Translations under genes and position numbers: made by a program | The notes under the pieces: model-generated | The model's database searches: none | The model's input: only the letters and a program-made list of their open reading frames with translations | What the model was told of the DNA's origin: nothing | Assembly: GCA_900553225.1 (NCBI GenBank) | Contig: USCV01000011.1 | Coordinates: 1-39,841 of the forward strand | Origin: an uncultured Clostridium sp. | GTDB taxonomy: Bacteria; Bacillota; Clostridia; TANB77; CAG-508 | Reading direction: 5' to 3' | DNA: 39,841 nucleotides | Part shown: positions 32,928 through 39,841 of the stretch, piece after piece | How positions within the stretch are numbered: position 1 is the first letter of the stretch | Layout: the number at the start of each line of letters is the position of its first letter

Positions 32928-33899
32928 ATGTTAAGAGAATTAAGAGAAAAAGACATAGATGATGTAATGAAATTATGGCGTGACGGCAATTACAAGGCCC
33001 ATAATTTTATACCAAATGAATATTGGTCTAATAATTATAATAAAGTTCAAAATGAATATTTGCGAAAATCAGACACAATAGTGTATGAAGAAGACGGAAA
33101 AATAAAAGCATTTATTAGTGTTACAAACGATGGATATATAGGAGCATTATTCGTGTCTGAAGAAATACAAAGAGAAGGAATAGGCAAAATATTAGTAAAT
33201 TCTGCAAAAGAAAAATATGAAAAGTTAAGCCTAAGAGTATTCGAAAAAAATATAAATGCTACATTATTTTACAAAGCAATGGGATTTAAAAAAGTAAAAT
33301 CACAAATAGATGAAGCAACTTCAGAAAAAGAGTATATTATGGAATGGAACAAATCAGATAATGAAAAAGTAAGTTTTATTTATTTTGATAAAAGTATTCC
33401 AGATGAAATTATTAGTCAGTACAATAAGGATACAATGCTACAAATAAACTGTATTAACTTATATAATGAAAATCAAAGCAGTGTGGCAAAGAATGTTGAT
33501 ATAAGTAAATATATTGCAAGAGGAAAAGAAAAATGTAAAATAATAGACCATATTGCTATAATTGCAGCATTAAATAGCGCTTTTAAACATAAAAATTGTA
33601 TTTTATATATTAATTATCAAAATGATTATGAAATCTTATGCAACATTATAAAAGATTATGTTACAGTAAAAAAAATAAATTTAGTAGTTGCAATACAAAA
33701 ACCATTTTTAATTGAAGGAAATAAAAAAGCAAGACAAATGCAGATTATTGAGAAGCAATATAATATGTTCCCAATTTATAAATGTAATTATGATGCTAAA
33801 AGTATGAAGCTATCTTTTAAAGAGTCTTTTGCAAAAAGAGATGAAGAATTTATAAAAGAAATAAAATTAATTGCAGAAAATATGTTACAAAAGAAATAA
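32928..33899 (+). CDS. GNAT acetyltransferase fused to an unrecognised C-terminal domain
   Basis: The 323-residue protein has an N-terminal GNAT domain (1-145): MLRELREKDIDDVMKLW, GYIGALFVSEEIQREGIG with the acetyl-CoA loop (Q/R)xxGxG, and LRVFEKNINATLFYKAMGF. This half resembles YjaB-like acetyltransferases. Residues 150-323 are a second alpha/beta domain (DHIAIIAALNSAFKHKNCIL, then NLVVAIQKPFLIEGNKKARQ) that I do not recognise. SD AAGGAAA and TATAAT at 32896-32901 precede it. The substrate is unknown. It is monocistronic between ldh and the dehydrogenase gene. Confidence 0.75.
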   Translation: MLRELREKDIDDVMKLWRDGNYKAHNFIPNEYWSNNYNKVQNEYLRKSDTIVYEEDGKIKAFISVTNDGYIGALFVSEEIQREGIGKILVNSAKEKYEKLSLRVFEKNINATLFYKAMGFKKVKSQIDEATSEKEYIMEWNKSDNEKVSFIYFDKSIPDEIISQYNKDTMLQINCINLYNENQSSVAKNVDISKYIARGKEKCKIIDHIAIIAALNSAFKHKNCILYINYQNDYEILCNIIKDYVTVKKINLVVAIQKPFLIEGNKKARQMQIIEKQYNMFPIYKCNYDAKSMKLSFKESFAKRDEEFIKEIKLIAENMLQKK

Positions 33900-33981
33900 A
33901 AGTCAAATTTTGTATTGAATAAATATTATATTTTAGTATATAATTTATATGTAAATTTTTATAAAAAGGAGAGTGCAAAAG

Positions 33982-35064
33982 ATGATGAATAGGAAAGTTA
34001 AAGTTGTACAATTTGGTACAGGAAAAATGTCAGTGTATACAATGCGTTATGTATACGAAAAGGGCGGAGAAATTGTTGGAGCAGTTGATGTAAATCCAGC
34101 TGTAGTAGGCAAAGATATTGGAGAACTTATAGGAACAGAAAGTAAAAATGTTAAAGTTACTGCCTTAGAAAATGCAGAAGAAATGTTAAAACAAGTTAAA
34201 CCAGATATTGCAATTGTAACAACTATGAGTTTATTAAAGGATATCAAAGATTCATTTATGCTATGTGCTAGACTTGGAATTAATGCTATTTCAACATGTG
34301 AAGAAGCTTTCTTCCCATGGAATTCAAATCCAACTATTACAAAAGAAATTGATGATTTAGCAAAGAAAAATGGTTGCACAATATCAGGAAGTGGTTATCA
34401 AGACATTTATTGGGGACAACTAATTTCAAGCATCGCAGGCTCTACACAAACAATAAAGAAAATAAAAGGAAGCTCAAGTTATAATGTTGAAGATTACGGA
34501 ATTGCTTTAGCAAAAGCTCACGGAGCAGGTTTAAGCTTAGAAGACTTTGATAAAGAAATAGCTTCAATAGACAGAATGACTGATGAAGAAAGACAAAAAC
34601 TAATCAATTCTGGGGAATATTTACCATCATATATGTGGAATGTTAATGGTTGGTTATGTTCTAAACTTGGACTAACTGTAACTTCTCAAACTCAAAAGTG
34701 CATACCTCAAACATATAAAGAAGACATAGTATCTTCTACATTGGAAACAACTGTAAAAGCAGGAGATGCAACAGGTATGAGTGCAGTTGTTACAACAAAT
34801 ACAAAAGAGGGAATTGTAATAGAAAGCGAATGCATAGGAAAAGTATATTCTAAAGAAGATTACGACAAAAACGAATGGACAATTGAAGGAGAACCAAATA
34901 CAACAATAGTTGTAGCAAGACCAGCAACTGTTGAACTTACATGTGCAACTATTGTAAATAGAATACCAGATGTTATAAATGCTGAACCTGGATATATTAC
35001 AACAGAGAAAATGGGTGATTTAAACTATAGAACTAAACCATTAAATGAATATGTAAATGATTAA
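33982..35064 (+). CDS. 2,4-diaminopentanoate dehydrogenase-like NAD(P)H-dependent amine dehydrogenase
   Basis: The start is ATG 33982 (SD AGGAGAG, 8-nt spacing), giving 360 residues. An N-terminal Rossmann domain related to dihydrodipicolinate reductase has VVQFGTGKMSVYTMRYV and GAVDVNP; then AIVTTMS, NAISTCEEAFFPW and GSGYQDIYWG, the family signature, and a C-terminal AGDATGMSAVVTTN region. In Clostridium this family includes the enzyme of oxidative ornithine breakdown. No other ornithine-pathway gene is nearby, so the substrate here is uncertain. A terminator follows. Confidence 0.8.
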   Translation: MMNRKVKVVQFGTGKMSVYTMRYVYEKGGEIVGAVDVNPAVVGKDIGELIGTESKNVKVTALENAEEMLKQVKPDIAIVTTMSLLKDIKDSFMLCARLGINAISTCEEAFFPWNSNPTITKEIDDLAKKNGCTISGSGYQDIYWGQLISSIAGSTQTIKKIKGSSSYNVEDYGIALAKAHGAGLSLEDFDKEIASIDRMTDEERQKLINSGEYLPSYMWNVNGWLCSKLGLTVTSQTQKCIPQTYKEDIVSSTLETTVKAGDATGMSAVVTTNTKEGIVIESECIGKVYSKEDYDKNEWTIEGEPNTTIVVARPATVELTCATIVNRIPDVINAEPGYITTEKMGDLNYRTKPLNEYVND

Positions 35065-35145
35065 TAACTCTTAAATGGTAAAATATAAATCGGCAATTAA
35101 TATTATAACTATTCAGACTATATAATCTAATATCAATAATTAAAA

Positions 35146-35186
35146 GCAAGAATATCAAAACTTTTGTTTGACATTCTTGCCTTTTT
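35146..35186 (+). terminator. Intrinsic terminator after the amine dehydrogenase-like gene
   Basis: GCAAGAAT-a-TCAAA (35146-35159) pairs with TTTGA-c-ATTCTTGC (35167-35180), followed by CTTTTT. Its right arm contains the lexA -35 hexamer. Confidence 0.88.
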
Positions 35187-35196
35187 ATGATAAAAT
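35168..35196 (+). promoter_or_regulatory. lexA promoter, nested in the preceding terminator
   Basis: TTGACA (35168-35173), 17-bp spacer, TAAAAT (35191-35196). The -35 is part of the terminator stem. No canonical GAAC-N4-GTTC box overlaps it; CGAAAATATTTTTGG at 35200-35214 is at most a poor dyad. Confidence 0.75.
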
Positions 35197-35228
35197 AAAC
35201 GAAAATATTTTTGGTAGGGGGAATATGA

Positions 35229-35891
35229 ATGGGAAAAAAGGAATTTGAAGATTTAAATAAAAGGGAAAAAGCTATTTTAAAATTTATCGAAAAACAAATA
35301 AAACTAAAAAGCTATCCACCATCTGTAAGGGAAATCGGAAAAGCAGTGGGCTTAAAGTCAACTGCAACAGTGCATGGATATTTAGCTAAATTAGAAGAAA
35401 AAGGTTATATAAAAAAAGAATCACAAAAAGGTAGAGCATTAAGAGTTATAAAAGGAACTTCAAAAGAAGATGCACAAGAAGAAATTACACAAACAAAGCA
35501 AGTGTATACAAGTAGAGAAATGGTAGATGTACCAGTAGTTGGAAAAATAACAGCCGGAGCACCAATACTTGCCGTAGAAAATATAACAGACACTTTCCCA
35601 ATTCCAATAGATTTTGTCGGAAATAGTGAAAGCTTTATGCTTGTAGTAAGTGGAGAAAGCATGATAGAAGCTGGAATATTAGATGGAGACTATATTTTAG
35701 TAAAAAAACAAAATACAGCTTCAAATGGTGAAATTGTAGTTGCATTAATAGAAGATGAAGCAACTGTAAAGACATTTTATAAAGAAAAAGGACATATTAG
35801 ACTACAACCTGAAAACAGTACAATGGATCCTATAATAGTTCCAGATTGCCAAATCTTGGGCAAGGTTGCAGGAGTATTTAGAAAAATGTAA
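35229..35891 (+). CDS. lexA: LexA repressor
   Basis: The 220-residue SOS repressor has an N-terminal winged helix (YPPSVREIGKAVGLKSTATV, near 29-48), linker, autocleavage site A109-G110 in KITAGAP, catalytic Ser144 in VSGESM and Lys181 in ATVKTF. All are intact, so RecA-stimulated self-cleavage should work. SD AGGGGGAA is 6 nt before ATG. A plausible target in the window is the Y-family polymerase operon at 3986. Confidence 0.97.
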   Translation: MGKKEFEDLNKREKAILKFIEKQIKLKSYPPSVREIGKAVGLKSTATVHGYLAKLEEKGYIKKESQKGRALRVIKGTSKEDAQEEITQTKQVYTSREMVDVPVVGKITAGAPILAVENITDTFPIPIDFVGNSESFMLVVSGESMIEAGILDGDYILVKKQNTASNGEIVVALIEDEATVKTFYKEKGHIRLQPENSTMDPIIVPDCQILGKVAGVFRKM

Positions 35892-35909
35892 AGAAATGGA
35901 GTAATTAGT

Positions 35910-36383
35910 ATGGCTAGAATGAAAACATTTTTAATATATCTAATATTAATTGTAGCAACATACTTCTTTGTAGATTTTGCATCATTTGCATATGTAAAAA
36001 CAACATATGAAGATTTGAGAGTATCTTCAATAGAAGTATCAAATCCAAAAGTAAAAATAACAGAATCAAAAGCTACATATATTAATGGATATATAAAAGG
36101 AACATTATTGAATAATGAAGAACAAATGATAACAAATAGATATGTAAAATTTGAATTCTTTTCAGAGAGAAATACTTCATTAGGAAAAAAATATGTAAAG
36201 ATTGAAAAGCTAGCTCCAAATGAGGAAAAAAATTTTGAAATCCAATTTAATTTAGAAGGTGTAGCAAGTTATAAAGTCACGTTGGCAGATGAAGGAGAAA
36301 GTATATCTGAAGAAGATCTACAATTAGACCAAAAAACAAAAGGACTTTTATTAATTACAACTTTAATATTGCTATATATATAA
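35910..36383 (+). CDS. Membrane-anchored protein of unknown function downstream of lexA
   Basis: The 157-residue protein has an N-terminal membrane helix (FLIYLILIVATYFFVDFASF), an extracytoplasmic beta-rich domain (KITESKATYINGYIKGTLLN, then YVKFEFFSERN and LAPNEEKNFEIQFNLEGVAS) resembling FxLYD-type folds, and a short hydrophobic C-terminus (GLLLITTLILLYI). I cannot assign a family with certainty. It begins 18 bases after lexA with a modest SD (AATGGAG), suggesting cotranscription and possible SOS control, by analogy with the small division inhibitors found next to lexA in other Gram-positives (inference only). Confidence 0.6.
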   Translation: MARMKTFLIYLILIVATYFFVDFASFAYVKTTYEDLRVSSIEVSNPKVKITESKATYINGYIKGTLLNNEEQMITNRYVKFEFFSERNTSLGKKYVKIEKLAPNEEKNFEIQFNLEGVASYKVTLADEGESISEEDLQLDQKTKGLLLITTLILLYI

Positions 36384-36392
36384 TAACAAAAG

Positions 36393-36421
36393 GTGCAAAT
36401 ATAAACAGTTTGCACTTTTTG
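36393..36421 (+). terminator. Intrinsic terminator of the lexA operon
   Basis: GTGCAAA (36393-36399) pairs with TTTGCAC (36409-36415), followed by five T's. Confidence 0.88.
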
Positions 36422-36523
36422 TATATATTAAGAAAAAATATTTGCTATTTTTTAAAAAAAGTAATATAATTGTAATAAAATTGAAATGATAATGTAATAG
36501 AATAGTAAGAAAGGAAGATGCAA

Positions 36524-37528
36524 ATGTTCAGTTGGGGTCAAGATATAGGAATTGATTTAGGAACAGCTACAGTAATAGCTTATGTAAAGGGAAAAGGTAT
36601 AGTTTTAAGAGAGCCTTCTGTTGTTGCAGTAGATAGCAATACAAATGAAGTTTTGGCAGTTGGAAAAGATGCAAGAAGAATGTTAGGAAGAACTCCAGGA
36701 AATATTGTAGCTACAAGACCATTAAGAGATGGAGTAATATCAAATTATACTGTAACAGAAAAAATGCTTAAATACTTTATAAATAAAGTATGTGGTAGAT
36801 TTGTATTTGCACCTAGAATAATGATTTGTATACCATCACAAGTAACAGAAGTTGAAAAAAAGGCAGTAATAGATGCTGCAACACAAGCGGGAGCGAGAAG
36901 AGTATATCTAATAGAAGAACCAATTGCAGCAGCAATTGGAGCTGGAATTGATATATCAAAACCATGTGGAAATATGGTTGTAGATATAGGTGGAGGTACA
37001 ACTGATATTGCAGTCATTTCATTAGGTGGTTCTGTTGTAAATACATCATTAAAAGTTGCAGGAGATAAATTTGACGAAGCAATTATCAAATATATAAAAA
37101 AGAAACATAATGTTATGATTGGGGAAAGAACAGCAGAAGACCTAAAAATAAATATAGGATGTGTTTATCCTAAAATACAAGATTCAGAAATGGATATAAG
37201 AGGAAGAGACTTAATTACTGGACTTCCAAAAACTATAACAATATATTCTAGTGAAATGTTAGAAGCTTTAATAGAACCTGCACTTATGATTGTTGATGCT
37301 GTACATTCAGTTTTAGAAAAAACCCCACCAGAACTTGCAGCAGATATTAGTGACAAAGGTATATATATGACAGGTGGAGGCTGTTTGGTCGATGGACTAG
37401 ATAAATTATTACAAGAAAAAACAGGTATCAATGTTATGATTGCTCAAGATACAGTATCTTGTGTTGCTTTAGGAACTGGAAAAGCCTTAGATAACTTAGA
37501 TGCACTTGAAGGAAAAAGAAGAAAATAA
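36524..37528 (+). CDS. MreB/Mbl-family actin-like rod-shape protein
   Basis: The start is ATG 36524 (SD AAGGAAG, 6-nt spacing); ATG 36518 abuts the SD. 334 residues. Actin-fold nucleotide motifs are clear: phosphate-1 DIGIDLGTATVIAYVKGKGI, connect-1 IEEPIAAAIGAG, phosphate-2 VVDIGGGTTDIAVIS, and adenosine YMTGGGCLVDGLD. It guides cell-wall synthesis along the cylinder. It stands alone, without mreC/mreD, as Mbl or MreBH genes often do, so the paralogue type is not assigned. Confidence 0.93.
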   Translation: MFSWGQDIGIDLGTATVIAYVKGKGIVLREPSVVAVDSNTNEVLAVGKDARRMLGRTPGNIVATRPLRDGVISNYTVTEKMLKYFINKVCGRFVFAPRIMICIPSQVTEVEKKAVIDAATQAGARRVYLIEEPIAAAIGAGIDISKPCGNMVVDIGGGTTDIAVISLGGSVVNTSLKVAGDKFDEAIIKYIKKKHNVMIGERTAEDLKINIGCVYPKIQDSEMDIRGRDLITGLPKTITIYSSEMLEALIEPALMIVDAVHSVLEKTPPELAADISDKGIYMTGGGCLVDGLDKLLQEKTGINVMIAQDTVSCVALGTGKALDNLDALEGKRRK

Positions 37529-37657
37529 AAAAGAGATTGTTTATGGACATTATAAAATACAAAAAGATAAAGCGACTCTAAATAATTTAATAAAAATCAT
37601 GCTATAAAATTATTAAATGTTATATTAAAAATTAAAAATAGGAGTGAATAATAAACT

Positions 37658-39514
37658 ATGAGAATATTAAGAGAATTTAAAATACCAGACTTTAAATTTC
37701 CAAAATTTAAAATGAAAGAAGCATCAGAAATTGATGAAGTAAATGTAGATTATGAAAAAATAAAACAAGCACATGAAAGTAAGAGTAAAAAAGAAGTTAA
37801 AAATTATACACCAACAACATATAAAACAGTAAAAGAAATTTTTAATCATTCCATGAAAGAATATGCAAAAGAGGATTTTATATTAGAAAAATTTAGTCCA
37901 AAAGCAAATTTTACAACAATCACTTTTGAAGAATTTGGAAATGATGTTAATGCTTTAGGAACAGGTTTAATAAAAAAATTAAACTTAAGGAATTCTAGAA
38001 TAATAATTATTGGTGAAAACACATATCATTGGTACGTTTCTTATATGGCAATGCTTTGCGGAGTTGGAATTGCGGTTCCTGTTGATAAAGAATTACCAGA
38101 AAATGAAATTATAAATGTAGTAAAAAGATCTAAAGCAGATGCAATAATCTTTTCTACTAAGAAAAAAGATGTTATTAAAAAAATACAAGATATGTTACCA
38201 GAAGTAAAATACTTTATTCAAATGAACTGTGATGATAAGTTAAATGGAAGAAATATTGGAATAAATGAAGTAATAAAATCAGGAAAAGAAATATTAGCTT
38301 CAGGGGATACAGAATTTATGAAAATTGAAATCGATCCAGAAGAATTCAAAGTGTTAATCTTTACATCAGGAACAACTTCAAATTCAAAAGGTGTAATGAT
38401 ATGTAATAGAAATTTAGCAGAAAATATAAATGCAGTATCTGCATATGTTAAATTAACAACAGAAGATAGATTAATGTCTATTTTACCATTGCATCATACA
38501 TATGAATCTACAATCGGCTTTTTACTACCAATGGCAACAGGCTCTTCTATTGCCGTATGTCAAGGTTTAAAATATATTGTTCCAAACTTAAAAGAAACAA
38601 ATCCTACTGCAATATTAACAGTACCGTTGTTAGTAGAAAATTTACATAAAAAGATTAATGATAATATTAGAAAGAGCAAGAAAGATGGCTTAGTTAACTC
38701 AATGATTCATGTAACAAATGCATTAAAAACAGTTGGCGTGGATATTAAAAGAAAGGTATTTAACGAAATTTACGAAAACCTTGGTGGTAAAATTAGAATT
38801 ATAGTTTCTGCAGCTGCACCAATTGACCCAAAAATTGGAAAATGGTTAGAAGATGTTGGAATCTTATTCCTACAAGGATATGGTTTAACTGAAACTGCAC
38901 CAATTTCAGCTCTTACACCAGAATTTAAACCAAAAATAGGTTCAGCAGGAAAGCCAGTTATTTGTGCTGAAATAAAGATTGATTCACCAAATGAAAAAGG
39001 TGAAGGAGAAGTTTTAATTAAAAGTTCTACATTAATGTTAGGATATTATGAGGATGAGGAATCAACTAATGAAGCAATAAAAGACGGATGGTTTCATTCA
39101 GGAGATATTGGATATCTAGATGATGAAGGATATTTATATATTACAGGTAGATGCAAAAATGTAATTGTTACTCAAAATGGTAAAAATATTTATCCAGAAG
39201 AAATCGAGTTATTATTATCAAAAATACCAGAAATTTCAGAATGCATGGTTTATGGAAAAAAAGAGGAAGGAAAAAACGACAAAGAATTGATAATTACAGC
39301 TAAAGTTATTCCAAACTATGATGAAATTGAAACAAGACATGGAAAAGGTTTATCAGAAGAACAAATTCATAAGATTATTTGGGATGAAATAAAGAATGTA
39401 AATAAACAATTAACATCATATAAAGCCGTTAAAAAGTTAGAAATTAAAAAAGATGAATTCGAAAAAACAACTACTATGAAAATTAAAAGATATAAAGAAA
39501 TAAAAAATGGGTAA
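37658..39514 (+). CDS. AMP-dependent acyl-CoA synthetase / long-chain fatty-acid--CoA ligase-like
   Basis: The 618-residue adenylate-forming enzyme has the P-loop-like FTSGTTSNSKGVM (near 238-250), LPLHHTYEST, GYGLTETAP (near 407-415), then GWFHSGDIGYLDDEGYLYIT and GRCKNVIVTQNGKNIYPEEI. The catalytic Lys is in FEKTTTMKIKRYK at the C-terminus. Residues 1-60 are an extra Lys/Phe-rich, possibly membrane-associating leader (FKIPDFKFPKFKM). It activates a carboxylic acid with ATP and CoA; acid chain length cannot be read. SD AGGAGTG lies about 12 nt before ATG. The 130-base gap upstream contains only an inverted repeat (37585-37618). Confidence 0.9.
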   Translation: MRILREFKIPDFKFPKFKMKEASEIDEVNVDYEKIKQAHESKSKKEVKNYTPTTYKTVKEIFNHSMKEYAKEDFILEKFSPKANFTTITFEEFGNDVNALGTGLIKKLNLRNSRIIIIGENTYHWYVSYMAMLCGVGIAVPVDKELPENEIINVVKRSKADAIIFSTKKKDVIKKIQDMLPEVKYFIQMNCDDKLNGRNIGINEVIKSGKEILASGDTEFMKIEIDPEEFKVLIFTSGTTSNSKGVMICNRNLAENINAVSAYVKLTTEDRLMSILPLHHTYESTIGFLLPMATGSSIAVCQGLKYIVPNLKETNPTAILTVPLLVENLHKKINDNIRKSKKDGLVNSMIHVTNALKTVGVDIKRKVFNEIYENLGGKIRIIVSAAAPIDPKIGKWLEDVGILFLQGYGLTETAPISALTPEFKPKIGSAGKPVICAEIKIDSPNEKGEGEVLIKSSTLMLGYYEDEESTNEAIKDGWFHSGDIGYLDDEGYLYITGRCKNVIVTQNGKNIYPEEIELLLSKIPEISECMVYGKKEEGKNDKELIITAKVIPNYDEIETRHGKGLSEEQIHKIIWDEIKNVNKQLTSYKAVKKLEIKKDEFEKTTTMKIKRYKEIKNG

Positions 39515-39608
39515 AATAGTAAAAGCATATTATTAAACTAAAAATACATTGTAATAAAAATGCAATAAAAATGTAATAAAATCGAAATATAAAATTTAAT
39601 AAATCCTC

Positions 39609-39637
39609 TTGTAGTTTTTTGGGGAACAGTGTATAAT
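39609..39637 (+). promoter_or_regulatory. Promoter of the gene at the right edge
   Basis: TTGTAG (39609-39614), 17-bp spacer, TATAAT (39632-39637), 45 bases before the start codon. Confidence 0.6.
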
Positions 39638-39681
39638 AAGTACTATAAGATTGCACAGAAGATAAGGGGGGAAAAGTTTAC

Positions 39682-39841
39682 ATGTCTAAATCTGGTGTAG
39701 TAAACGTAAGAATGGTTATAACTGAAGAGAAAGTTCTATCAAATATTGAAAAAGTACAAAAATTAATAAATCCAAAAGCAAAAAAGCAAATTGTACAATT
39801 TGAAGAAGATACGACTTTTAAAGATTTAGTTCAATCAATTA
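39682..39841 (+). CDS. Unrecognised protein, N-terminal 53 codons (runs off the window)
   Basis: SD AAGGGGGG is followed after 10 nt by ATG 39682. The visible part, MSKSGVVNVRMVITEEKVLS then NIEKVQKLINPKAKK, is soluble-looking and open to the edge. I do not recognise a family from this fragment. Confidence 0.65.
   Translation, partial: MSKSGVVNVRMVITEEKVLSNIEKVQKLINPKAKKQIVQFEEDTTFKDLVQSI

Noticed and set aside
37585..37618. Inverted repeat ATTTAATAA...TTATTAAAT between the MreB-like and acyl-CoA synthetase genes
   Set aside because: All A/T arms with a 16-nt loop and no T-run; expected often by chance in DNA of this composition.

Overview
The window is very AT-rich DNA with Shine-Dalgarno-led genes, mostly on one strand. 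It carries a complete eight-gene spoIIIA sporulation operon, an L-lactate dehydrogenase, an actin-like MreB and a LexA repressor. This points to an anaerobic, endospore-forming Clostridia (Bacillota), possibly a gut commensal; the genus cannot be fixed from sequence alone. No tRNA, rRNA, CRISPR array or insertion sequence was seen.

Layout. 1-1989: the tail of a dGTPase-like gene, then, on the minus strand, an unusual protease that joins Clp N-repeats, a decayed ClpA-type AAA module and an FtsH-type M41 metalloprotease. 2263-5925: two membrane proteins, then an SOS-type Y-family polymerase/YolD pair. 6057-9311: an ABC exporter (one ATPase, two ABC-2 permeases). 9345-12878: an accessory stretch with small hypothetical genes, a XerC-like tyrosine recombinase, a more GC-rich ASCH gene, an Ogt methyltransferase and a stub of a 3-methyladenine glycosylase gene. 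13062-19474: yebC, then spoIIIAA-AH. 19729-23985: phosphofructokinase, a membrane protein, argS and a VanZ-like protein. 24263-26802: three Tim44-like zinc-ribbon proteins, two of them sharing a 552-bp direct repeat. 26963-39841: a second CmpB-like membrane protein, glmM, metG, tmk, ldh, a GNAT fusion, an amine dehydrogenase-like gene, lexA, a small membrane protein, an MreB-family gene, an acyl-CoA synthetase, and the start of an unrecognised gene.

Main finding. Three unrelated genes (the Y-family polymerase, spoIIIAH and phosphofructokinase) are each interrupted by a +1 frame change. In all three the break falls exactly on an in-frame CGG followed by A: skipping the C and reading GGA restores the family-typical protein. 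I scanned every plus-strand gene and found no other in-frame CGG. The only other one in the window is in the atypical minus-strand protease gene, in the context CGGT. This fits programmed +1 frameshifting, or quadruplet decoding, at a nearly abolished or unassigned CGG codon. Sequencing error is the main alternative, but it would have to create the same rare codon three times.

All functional names rest on motif recognition by eye; no database search was run.
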